Shown piece by piece: positions 1-6,519 of a stretch of DNA of 17,634 nucleotides (position 1 is its first letter; every line of letters starts with the position of its first letter). The translations under genes and the position numbers were made by a program. Source of the DNA: an uncultured Clostridia bacterium (GTDB lineage: Bacteria; Bacillota; Clostridia; Christensenellales; UBA1242); contig CALVZT010000008.1 in NCBI GenBank assembly GCA_944372595.1, positions 1 through 17,634 of the forward strand, written 5' to 3'. The notes below the pieces were generated by a model. The model saw only the letters and a program-made list of their open reading frames with translations, made no database searches and was not told the DNA's origin.

Positions 1-459
1 ACTACAATCGGACTTTACCAAATCATATATTACTGCTGGTTTACAAACAAGATTTTTTACATCGCTCTTTTTGTGCCATTTGAAATTATCATTTGTATCA
101 AGACATTTAATTGTATCACTTTTAACAATATCATAAGAATCGTCAAGGGTTGTTTTGTATATAAAAAACAATTCGTGCACACTGTTACCTTGCCAATCAA
201 AAAATAATTCTGATACATTGATTAATTTTAAATTTTTGAGTGTAATGTCTAATTCTTCTTTAACTTCTCTATTTATTGCCTCAATAGTACTATCGCCAAA
301 ATGCACTCTACCACCAATGAAATTCCAAAATTTGCCATTAGTTTCTAATAATACCTTATCTTTATACTCTATCATTACACCAACACGAAAATTAAAGGTT
401 ATATCATTTTGTTTGAAATGAATATTAAGATTATCAACATTGTTACTTAATGTATCCAT
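1..459 (-). CDS. Nudix hydrolase, partial (C-terminus outside the window)
   Basis: The frame is open from the ATG at 459 to the window edge (153 codons). A Nudix box lies at residues 50-72: G50, D56 where the usual glutamate sits, then R64-E65-V66, E68-E69 and I72. This is the Mg2+-binding loop that hydrolyses nucleoside diphosphates linked to another moiety; the substrate cannot be told from sequence. The text before the box (RVGVMIEYKDKVLL, then KFWNFIGGRV) is the normal Nudix beta-strand lead-in. The start is fixed by a GGGGAAA ribosome site just upstream (about 464-470). It is divergent from the TIM-barrel gene. Two departures from consensus are seen: D56 for E, and D71 where glycine is usual. 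Both occur in active Nudix proteins. The family call is secure, the substrate unknown. Confidence 0.88.
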   Translation of the reverse strand, partial: MDTLSNNVDNLNIHFKQNDITFNFRVGVMIEYKDKVLLETNGKFWNFIGGRVHFGDSTIEAINREVKEELDITLKNLKLINVSELFFDWQGNSVHELFFIYKTTLDDSYDIVKSDTIKCLDTNDNFKWHKKSDVKNLVCKPAVIYDLVKSDCS

Positions 460-479
460 ATAATTTCCCCTTTTGATAC

Positions 480-488
480 ATTGTAACA
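480..488 (-). promoter_or_regulatory. Extended -10 promoter for the Nudix gene
   Basis: Read on the minus strand this is TGTTACAAT, an extended -10 (TGn plus TACAAT). The predicted start near 473 leaves a short leader holding the GGGG ribosome site. The -35 position is only T-rich. A second TATAAT lies at 496-501. Confidence 0.4.
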
Positions 489-576
489 TAAAAAAATTAT
501 AATAAAAACTAAAAAATATCATTTTGCATAATTTCATAATTTTTTTGTAATAAAACTAATTGATTAATTAAAACCT

Positions 577-604
577 TTGCCTTTATTGATAAAAAATATA
601 TAAT
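577..604 (+). promoter_or_regulatory. Sigma-A type promoter, probably leaderless
   Basis: TTGCCT at 577-582, 16 bp spacer, perfect TATAAT at 599-604, then 6 bases and the ATG at 611. The predicted transcription start therefore coincides with the start codon. There is no Shine-Dalgarno sequence, and the frame is closed by TAA at 590. Confidence 0.55.
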
Positions 605-610
605 GTAAGT

Positions 611-1447
611 ATGAAGAAAAAAATTTTATTAAGTATTATATTTTCTGTTTTTGTAATTGCTTTAATAGGTATAGTAGCAAAATTATACCTTAACTCAAAA
701 GGTTCGGAAGAAACTTTTAGTATTTGGTGGTGGGATAATCGTATTGATACTACAACATATCTTAATTTCGCAGAGGATAACAATATTAATGAAATCTATT
801 ACTACTCTTCTTCTTTGGACGATAAAACAAATTTGTTTATCGAGCAAGCAAATTCAAAAAATATTAAAGTATATTGGTTAATTGGCAAATATGAATGGAT
901 AGAAGATAACAGTTTGCTAGACGAAAAATTTGCAACATATATAGCTTATCAAAATGAATACAAAAATAAATTTGAAGGCATACACATAGATATCGAACCA
1001 CACCAGCATCCCGAATTTAAATCAAGGCGGCAAGAACTAATAACAAAATATGTTGAACTTGTAATTGCATTAAACAACAAATATAAAGATATAAAATTAG
1101 AATATGATATTCCATTTTGGTTAGATGATAAAGTAACAATAGACGATATAACAAAACCCGCATACGAATTTGTAATTGATAATAGCAGTAAGGTAACAGT
1201 AATGAGTTACCGAGATAGTGCCAATAAAATATATGACGTTGCAAAAGAAGAAATTGAATATGCCAAAGTCAATAATAAAACACTTAATCTATCAGTAGAG
1301 ACTTCACAAAATGAAGACGATATAGTAACTTTTTATGAAGAAGGCAAAGATTATATGATGAATGAATTATCAAAATTAAGGGATATGATACCTAAAAATT
1401 TTGGTATAGCAATTCACCACATAAAATCATTTTATGAATTAAAATAA
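611..1447 (+). CDS. Membrane-anchored TIM-barrel protein, glycosidase-like
   Basis: 278 residues. Residues 5-27 are a hydrophobic segment after MKKK, a signal anchor or uncleaved signal peptide, so the rest should lie outside the membrane. The mature part reads like a beta/alpha barrel: a WWWD stretch near the start, an IYYYSS strand, KVYWLIGKYEW, then F121-EGIHIDIEPHQH with D127 and E129 placed as in GH18-type D-x-E active sites. LEYDIPFWL, VTVMSYRD and FGIAIHH follow, each like a barrel strand end with polar catalytic-face residues. A hydrolase acting on cell-surface or environmental polysaccharide is inferred; no substrate can be assigned. No ribosome site precedes the ATG. It is a single-gene unit with its own terminator. 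Confidence 0.7.
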   Translation: MKKKILLSIIFSVFVIALIGIVAKLYLNSKGSEETFSIWWWDNRIDTTTYLNFAEDNNINEIYYYSSSLDDKTNLFIEQANSKNIKVYWLIGKYEWIEDNSLLDEKFATYIAYQNEYKNKFEGIHIDIEPHQHPEFKSRRQELITKYVELVIALNNKYKDIKLEYDIPFWLDDKVTIDDITKPAYEFVIDNSSKVTVMSYRDSANKIYDVAKEEIEYAKVNNKTLNLSVETSQNEDDIVTFYEEGKDYMMNELSKLRDMIPKNFGIAIHHIKSFYELK

Positions 1448-1693
1448 AAAAGCTATTATTAACTTTAATTTATTGAAACAAAAAATACGTGTTTTTTGTT
1501 TTTGTTTTCTTATATTAGCGCCCGAGCCAAAAAAAATTGTAAGAATAGACCAAATAAATTGCAATGCATATGTAATAGAAAAAACATTTGATATTCTACT
1601 TTCATTTAAAACCAATGCCAAAATTAACCAAGACAAAATTGGAATAAACGAATAGATAAATAAACCCGTATCTATTGTAATCAATCTTTTCAT
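1439..1693 (-). pseudogene. Truncated N-terminal fragment of a multi-pass membrane protein
   Basis: An 84-codon frame whose ATG lies 6 bases after the stop of the preceding gene. Residues 1 to about 67 look like a genuine protein start: two long hydrophobic helices (roughly 8-28 and 37-56), then FGSGANIRKQ, which recalls the first turn of MATE-type transporters (a guess). The last 17 residues read through the terminator stem of the opposite gene and end 9 bases inside its coding end, so they do not look like evolved protein. I read this as a gene whose 3' part was lost. A real small membrane protein cannot be excluded. Confidence 0.45.
1476..1503 (+). terminator. Rho-independent terminator after the TIM-barrel gene
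   Basis: AAACAAAAAA (1476-1485), loop TACGTG, TTTTTTGTTT (1492-1501), followed by more T. It lies inside the truncated minus-strand ORF at 1439-1693. Confidence 0.6.
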
Positions 1694-1699
1694 GTTTTA

Positions 1700-2551
1700 C
1701 TATTTATTTCCGACAATAACTTCTCCATCTAAGTTACAAATATAACAACTTGGAAGTTGTTGTTTTATATGTTTCAAAACTTTTTTATTTTTTTCAAATT
1801 TTCTTCCCACCAAAACTCCTTCAATCATTGAACGAGGAATACCAAATAATATATACGCAATACGCGCTCTTTTACCATTAAGACGATTATTTTTAAAATC
1901 TTGCTCTTCTTCTTTTGATTTAAAGTTATAAAATTCTTTTACTACATCAAATGGCAACGAATAGTCGTGCAAATCATTTTTTATGTAATTTTGTACTTTT
2001 TTGTCTGTACCATTTATAATGAATGCAATCTGATTATCATCTTTGGCAAGACTTGGCATAAAGCGTATCTCCATAGTGGACTCAGCCTTCCACTTCCAGT
2101 TGTTAACTTTTCGCATTTTTTCAACATAATTGTCAAGTTGTTTATATGGCACGAGTTCATAAAATTTTTTATCTTTATCATCTTTTCTTATTACATATTC
2201 AACGGTAATTCCACTGTATAATTTGATATAATCACCTAGTTGAATGCTCTTTTTGATATGCCACAAAGATGCAACATAAGACACATGATAACGACTTAGA
2301 CCAAAATCATTAAGATAATCTTTATTGATTAATCCGTTTTGTGCATAAAAATCAAAAATGTCTCTGTCATTAGAAAATCCGTGCATATACATATTAGGCA
2401 AAAGTTTTACTTTTTCGCCCGCAACAAATCTTCTTGTCTTCAACTTTTCATCCGATAACATATAAAAATTTTCAATTTGATTTAATAAAATTTTTAATGT
2501 TTTGCCCTTAAAATTTTTTTTAACATAATCAACATAATATTCTTTTGTCAT
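1700..2551 (-). CDS. Uncharacterised protein, possibly ADP-ribosyltransferase-like
   Basis: I do not recognise this protein. It is soluble, about 283 residues, with no signal or membrane segment. Numbered from the first ATG (2563), a YMHGF motif followed about 20 residues later by NGLIN recalls the HG...GL core of ADP-ribosyltransferase folds; SLWHIKK and YIKLYSGITVEYVI follow. The C-terminus (IPRSMIEGVLVGRKF, then a helix and strand) resembles the closing region of such folds. This is fold-level inference only. Two starts are possible: the ATG at 2563, overlapping the permease stop as TAATG, or the ATG at 2551, preceded by GGAAG at a 5-base distance; I prefer the latter. It is translated after the ABC exporter, so it may act on or with the exported substrate. 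Confidence 0.7.
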   Translation of the reverse strand: MTKEYYVDYVKKNFKGKTLKILLNQIENFYMLSDEKLKTRRFVAGEKVKLLPNMYMHGFSNDRDIFDFYAQNGLINKDYLNDFGLSRYHVSYVASLWHIKKSIQLGDYIKLYSGITVEYVIRKDDKDKKFYELVPYKQLDNYVEKMRKVNNWKWKAESTMEIRFMPSLAKDDNQIAFIINGTDKKVQNYIKNDLHDYSLPFDVVKEFYNFKSKEEEQDFKNNRLNGKRARIAYILFGIPRSMIEGVLVGRKFEKNKKVLKHIKQQLPSCYICNLDGEVIVGNK

Positions 2552-2562
2552 ATATACTTCCA

Positions 2563-4116
2563 TTATAACTTACTTAATAAATTAGTTCCTTTTGTAAATA
2601 GCATCGTAATTATGCCAATTAGTATTATAAGATAAATTCCACTTGTAATCAAAAATAAATATACAACCGATAAATCTAATAATAGATATAATATTAATGG
2701 TACGAGAGCAACAATAATTCCAGCAATCATACTAACTAACACTGCCATACTTTGTTTAACAACGGCAACTTCTTCTTCCCAGTCAAATTTTGGTAAAAAC
2801 AAATTTATTAATACTCCCCCAAATGCCATAATCGCAATAAATAATGTCGGCAATACAAATATAATCAAACAATTTATTAATGACAATCTTAAAAATATGC
2901 TTATAATTATTGAAGAAATCAAAGTTGTAGGCAAGACGATTATCAAATGAAGCAGTGATTTTGCAAGTAATAACTGTTTTTGATTGACAGGAGTTGATTT
3001 TAATATCCAGAAATTTTTGCCTTCAAGTGAAATTGAAGAACTAGAAATAGTACTAAGTGAATTAATAGCGCAGAATATAATTGCAACAAGTCCAGCAAAA
3101 TATTGATTGCTTGTATCCATTCCAAAATACAGTTGCAAAACACTAGGGTCAATCATAACAAATAAAATTCCAAGTGCTAAAATAAGTATTGGTCCAATAA
3201 TGGTGTTTATGATATATGCGGGCGTTGAAGCATAGGTAAAAATTTCTTTTTTTAACAAAATACCAAATTCTGATTTGCCATTACCAAATTTGAGGGTTGT
3301 TTTGTTAGATTGATATGCTAAAAATGTTTTTCCTAAATTATATATGTACAATATTATTCCCAAAACAAAAGGCAATATTGTAATACTTAAAACTATCAAA
3401 ACATTTAACCAATTAGTTGATACCAAAAATTGCAATATTGCGTTACTTATTGGCCTATCACTAAAATAACTTTGTAAACTATCCGCAGTTACAAATGAAT
3501 ATGAAAAAGTTTTCAACAACATAAGTCCAATGATAATCATATATAGCAATATCGAGAAAAAGGATTTATATAGACTGGCAAGTTTGAACTTATTAAATAA
3601 TCTTACAATAACAAAATCAATAATATTAGATATTCCAACGCTTAATAATGGAAAAATAAAGGTCATAACTATGCTAGTAATTAATATTGAAATAGAAAAT
3701 TCATATACAAGATAAAATATCCAATACGGAACAAAAAATAAAAATACGAAAAACAAATCAAACAAATATTTATTTATAAGCTTTGATAAAACTATGGTAC
3801 TTTTTTTAATAGGAAGTGCAAGCAAAAAATCAACATCATTTGCTTTGGTGTTAGTCGAAACTCTCATAACCCCCATTATTACCAACACAGAAATAGTAAT
3901 AATAATGGCATGAAACATACACAAATCAATAAGTCCAATTGGTGCAAAACCAACAAACATACTATACGCTTGTAAAAAGCAAAGTGCCAATATTCCTAAC
4001 GCTCCTAGTGTAATAAAAGTCGTGGCAACAATTGAGGAAGCACGCTTTTTTTTGCCTTGTAATGTCCCTGCTAAAATATTAAAATTATTTTTTATTAATA
4101 TTTTTAGATTATTCAT
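2563..4116 (-). CDS. ABC exporter permease
   Basis: 517 residues with about a dozen hydrophobic helices in two halves: a first set from roughly residue 30 to 260, a central polar stretch, and a second set to the C-terminus. The motif VDFLLALPIKKSTIVLSK near residue 110 is typical of two-part ABC exporters in which the permease is one long protein partnered by a separate ATPase. It should form the membrane channel for the ATPase encoded just upstream. The start at 4116 is chosen over an in-frame ATG at 4143 because GGAGAG lies directly before it. Its first 8 bases (ATGAATAA) overlap the ATPase stop, so translation is coupled. The substrate is unknown; peptide, antimicrobial or lipid export is typical for this type. 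Confidence 0.85.
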   Translation of the reverse strand: MNNLKILIKNNFNILAGTLQGKKKRASSIVATTFITLGALGILALCFLQAYSMFVGFAPIGLIDLCMFHAIIITISVLVIMGVMRVSTNTKANDVDFLLALPIKKSTIVLSKLINKYLFDLFFVFLFFVPYWIFYLVYEFSISILITSIVMTFIFPLLSVGISNIIDFVIVRLFNKFKLASLYKSFFSILLYMIIIGLMLLKTFSYSFVTADSLQSYFSDRPISNAILQFLVSTNWLNVLIVLSITILPFVLGIILYIYNLGKTFLAYQSNKTTLKFGNGKSEFGILLKKEIFTYASTPAYIINTIIGPILILALGILFVMIDPSVLQLYFGMDTSNQYFAGLVAIIFCAINSLSTISSSSISLEGKNFWILKSTPVNQKQLLLAKSLLHLIIVLPTTLISSIIISIFLRLSLINCLIIFVLPTLFIAIMAFGGVLINLFLPKFDWEEEVAVVKQSMAVLVSMIAGIIVALVPLILYLLLDLSVVYLFLITSGIYLIILIGIITMLFTKGTNLLSKL

Positions 4117-4819
4117 TTTCACTCTCCAAGAAAACACTTTCAAGACTCTTATTCTTTTTTATTTCATTCATCGAGCCACTAACGACAATTTCACCATTTT
4201 TTATTATTGCTACTTTGTTACATAGTTTTTCTGCGACTTCCAATACGTGCGTGGAGAAAAATATTGCCCCACCACTTTGAACAAAATCTTTCATAATTTG
4301 CTTTAATTTAAAACTTGCCTTTGGATCAAGTCCCACAAATGGCTCATCTAAAATTAATAACTTTGGACTATGTACAAATGCAGATATTAATACTAATTTT
4401 TGTTTCATTCCATGAGAATAAGTAGAAATAGGATTATTCAATGCACTTTTAAGTTCAAGTTCGTTTGCATAATATTCAGTTAATTTTTGTCTGTCTTCTT
4501 TGCTTACCTTAAATATATCTGCAACCAAATTAATATATTGGATACCAGTAAGTGCAGTATATACATCAGGATTGTCGGGTACATAGGCAATTTTTTTCTT
4601 ACATTCAATTGGCTTGTCTTTGATAGATATGCCATCGATGAGTATGTCTCCCTTAGTTATTCCATTAATTCCTACAATGCTTTTTATAGTAGTCGTCTTA
4701 CCTGCTCCGTTATGCCCAATAAATGCAAAAATATCACCTGATTCTATTTTTAAATTTATGTCTTTTGCACCGACTTTACCATTTGGATAAACCATATTGT
4801 AGTTTTTAAGTTCTAACAT
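4109..4819 (-). CDS. ABC transporter ATP-binding protein
   Basis: 236 residues with the full set of ABC motifs: Walker A GHNGAGKTT at 35-43, the Q-loop region as AYVPDNP, a signature YSHGMKQK in place of LSGGQ, Walker B LLILDEP followed by the D-loop GLDP, and the H-loop STHVLE. It hydrolyses ATP to drive the permease encoded next. The SHGMKQ signature variant is common in two-gene exporters of the EcsA/YtrB/CcmA type. A strong GGAGGG lies before the ATG. It follows the MFS gene after 15 bases and overlaps the permease by 8 bases, so the three are one transcript. Confidence 0.95.
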   Translation of the reverse strand: MLELKNYNMVYPNGKVGAKDINLKIESGDIFAFIGHNGAGKTTTIKSIVGINGITKGDILIDGISIKDKPIECKKKIAYVPDNPDVYTALTGIQYINLVADIFKVSKEDRQKLTEYYANELELKSALNNPISTYSHGMKQKLVLISAFVHSPKLLILDEPFVGLDPKASFKLKQIMKDFVQSGGAIFFSTHVLEVAEKLCNKVAIIKNGEIVVSGSMNEIKKNKSLESVFLESENE

Positions 4820-4834
4820 ATTTTCCCTCCATAA

Positions 4835-6025
4835 TTATTTTTTAGAAGTTTCACAAATATCATTTACTTCATCTTTGGAAGTCTGCTCTTTAAATAACAT
4901 AAATTCCATAACGATTATAACAACAGAAGATACCATTCCAATTCCCAAACAAGTAATCAATGAAGGAAAAGCATAGTACAACCAATATGCGTTGTTGCCA
5001 GAAAAATAACATATTTCTCTATCAATCATTTTATCAAGAGATGCATTGTCTTTTTGTATTCGTTGACAAAACAATTTGAATGTAGGTACAAAAACCAAAG
5101 GAAATACAATTGATATCATACATGAGAATATATATATTGCAATTACATTTTTTATAAAGAAAGTTAAAAAAATTAAAATATTTAACATAATTATTGCCGT
5201 TAAACTTCCCCAAACCGCTAAACCTTTTTTGAAAAGATGTTTTGCCAAATAATTTGACAAAATTAACAAAAATTCATTTATTGCCAAATAAATTGCAATA
5301 CTCTCAAATGATAAATTGTTAACATACAACCATGCTGGGAAAATAAAATTTATACTTACTTGAAAGCATCCAAAAAATATATGTAATATGTTAAATTTGT
5401 TATATAAACATTTGTTTTGTACTACACTATTATTTTTTTCAAATTCAGGATTATATTCAAATTTTACTTTTTTTAGGTTAAATAGTAACGGAATTGCACT
5501 AATAATATATAATAATGAAGATGTAATGGTTAAAAAAATTAATGAATTTTCAAATTTTGAAATAATTAAACCACTGATTATTATAAATACAATTTTGCCA
5601 ACATTAACCGCAATTTGAAAAAAAGCAACATCTGTCTTTTGGTCATTGCCTGCAAATAAAATATTTAATGGCCCGTAATACATAACATTAGATAATCCCA
5701 ACATAAATGAAATTAGTATTATAGTGATTAAGTCAATAGAACACAAAGATAACACTAACTGACTAGTTATTAGTGGTATAAAATGCAATAAAATAAAAAC
5801 AAGACAATATTTATGCAATAATTTTTTTAATATCAAATTAAACAATAAAGCAAATATCATAAAACTCATTATATATGCCATAAATAGATTCACGCTGTTT
5901 GTTTCCTTCAAAATAATAAGTCCTACAAATACCTGTATAATACTGTCCGCCAATGCTTTAATAACTCTATGAGTAAACATGCAATTATTAAACGAACTAA
6001 AAAAATTTTTTAAACTTTTTACCAT
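4835..6025 (-). CDS. MFS-type membrane transporter
   Basis: 396 residues with 10-12 hydrophobic helices split by a charged central loop around residues 185-210 (KKVKFEYNPEFEKN). This is the two-bundle layout of the major facilitator superfamily. RVIKALADSIIQVFVGLIIL in helix 1 and DREICYFSGNNAYWLYYAFP late in the protein suggest an exporter-like MFS, but classical motif A is weak, so the family is likely and the substrate open. It is the first gene of the five-gene minus-strand operon. The start at 6025 has no Shine-Dalgarno; an ATG at 5980 also lacks one. The promoter places the transcript start on the 6025 ATG, which supports it as a leaderless start. Confidence 0.75.
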   Translation of the reverse strand: MVKSLKNFFSSFNNCMFTHRVIKALADSIIQVFVGLIILKETNSVNLFMAYIMSFMIFALLFNLILKKLLHKYCLVFILLHFIPLITSQLVLSLCSIDLITIILISFMLGLSNVMYYGPLNILFAGNDQKTDVAFFQIAVNVGKIVFIIISGLIISKFENSLIFLTITSSLLYIISAIPLLFNLKKVKFEYNPEFEKNNSVVQNKCLYNKFNILHIFFGCFQVSINFIFPAWLYVNNLSFESIAIYLAINEFLLILSNYLAKHLFKKGLAVWGSLTAIIMLNILIFLTFFIKNVIAIYIFSCMISIVFPLVFVPTFKLFCQRIQKDNASLDKMIDREICYFSGNNAYWLYYAFPSLITCLGIGMVSSVVIIVMEFMLFKEQTSKDEVNDICETSKK

Positions 6026-6031
6026 AGTTTA

Positions 6032-6060
6032 TTTATAACACAATAAATAAATTATGGCAA
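6032..6060 (-). promoter_or_regulatory. Operon promoter of the MFS-ABC genes, probably leaderless
   Basis: On the minus strand: TTGCCA (6060-6055), 17 bp spacer, extended -10 TGTTATAAA (hexamer 6037-6032), then 6 bases and the ATG at 6025. Elements and spacing match the promoter at 577-604. Confidence 0.6.
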
Positions 6061-6125
6061 CTATAACTATAAATTTACATAATTTACAAAAAATATTTTG
6101 CATATTATTAAAACAAAAAAAATAA

Positions 6126-6154
6126 TTGACTTGTAGCAGCATATATTGTATACT
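6126..6154 (+). promoter_or_regulatory. tRNA-His promoter
   Basis: TTGACT at 6126-6131, 17 bp spacer, TATACT at 6149-6154. The predicted start near 6161 leaves about 15 bases before the tRNA. Confidence 0.75.
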
Positions 6155-6175
6155 AACTCAGCAAGCAAAATATAT

Positions 6176-6253
6176 GGTGATTGTAGCTCAGTTGGCTAGA
6201 GCGCCAGATTGTGGCTCTGGAGGTCGTGGGTTCGAGCCCCATCTTTCACCCCA
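6176..6253 (+). tRNA. tRNA-His (GTG)
   Basis: A complete cloverleaf with anticodon GTG at 6211-6213 in loop TTGTGGC, a perfect 5 bp anticodon stem, the D-stem GCTC/GAGC and T-loop TTCGAGC. An extra 5' G (6176) faces C73, the identity mark of tRNA-His. CCA is encoded at 6251-6253. One oddity: acceptor pairs 5-68 and 6-67 are both U-U mismatches (T6181/T6245 and T6182/T6244). The 3' side CTTTCAC would pair perfectly with GTGAAAG, but the 5' side reads GTGATTG. Confidence 0.9.
6235..6249 (+). repeat. Direct repeat copy 1: tRNA-His 3' end
   Basis: The 15 bp AGCCCCATCTTTCAC, spanning the T-arm 3' side and acceptor 3' strand of tRNA-His, recurs identically at 6391-6405. A second shared block, ATATGTTAAAATTAAC, is at 6263-6278 and 6417-6432. 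Confidence 0.85.
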
Positions 6254-6256
6254 TTT

Positions 6257-6290
6257 AAAAACATATGTTAAAATTAACCTATGTTTTTTT
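6257..6290 (+). terminator. tRNA-His terminator
   Basis: AAAAACATA (6257-6265) pairs with TATGTTTTT (6280-6288), and the loop contains a nested GTTAA/TTAAC. A T-run follows. Confidence 0.7.
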
Positions 6291-6301
6291 TATTGTTTGT
6301 T

Positions 6302-6395
6302 GGGCTCGAACGCGTGCGTTAAACAATGGTTACCACAATTGGTAAGCATTGTAGCACCAGGCAGCGAGAGTTTGCGTCAGCAAACGGAAAAGCCC
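6302..6395 (+). other. GC-rich segment with cloverleaf-like folding potential
   Basis: About half G+C by my count, in a setting near 30 percent. GGGCT (6302-6306) can close against AGCCC (6391-6395). Inside are three hairpins: AACG/CGTT (6309-6320); CAATG-G-TTACCA/TGGTAA-G-CATTG (6324-6351), 11 pairs around one G-G mismatch; and GTTTGC/GCAAAC (6370-6385) with a 4-base loop. No convincing protein is encoded. It could be a structured RNA, a decayed tRNA-derived copy, or a repeat element. Confidence 0.4.
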
Positions 6396-6432
6396 CATCT
6401 TTCACATATTTCAATAATATGTTAAAATTAAC
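6348..6432 (+). repeat. Direct repeat copy 2: degenerate tRNA-His-derived sequence
   Basis: It shares with tRNA-His, in the same order: ATTGTAGC (6348-6355, tRNA 6180-6187), a D-arm-like CAG..GC.AGAG, the identical 15 bp 3' end at 6391-6405, and the terminator-core 16 bp at 6417-6432. The anticodon and variable regions are replaced by a GTTTGC/GCAAAC hairpin and no CCA follows. Offsets fall from 168 to 156 to 154, as expected for a tandem duplication with small deletions. An attachment-site origin is the alternative. Confidence 0.5.
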
Positions 6433-6469
6433 TTGTATTGTTTTGTCAGATCTGTTTTTTATACTTATA

Positions 6470-6498
6470 TTGACAAAAAATTAGTCAAATGATATACT
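6470..6498 (+). promoter_or_regulatory. Promoter of the GNAT gene
   Basis: TTGACA at 6470-6475, 17 bp spacer, TATACT at 6493-6498. It is followed by AGGAG (6508-6512) and the ATG at 6520. Confidence 0.75.
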
Positions 6499-6519
6499 AA
6501 CCCCAAAAGGAGAAAAACC

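Noticed and set aside
155..421. An 88-codon plus-strand frame opposite the Nudix gene
   Set aside because: It has no ribosome site, and the minus strand carries a clear Nudix box and a GGGGAAA site over the same bases.
6295..6330. Integron attC-like core sites (GTTGGGC and GTTAAAC)
   Set aside because: The paired RYYYAAC sites and attC spacing are missing, and no integrase is visible; short motifs like these arise by chance.
6235..6405. Attachment sites of a present mobile element
   Set aside because: Only about 140 bases lie between the two copies, with no integrase or cargo. A scar or duplication remains possible, but not a live element.
6126..6425. A 99-codon open frame across tRNA-His
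   Set aside because: It reads straight through the tRNA, its terminator and the structured repeat, has no ribosome site, and gives a protein typical of translated tRNA sequence.
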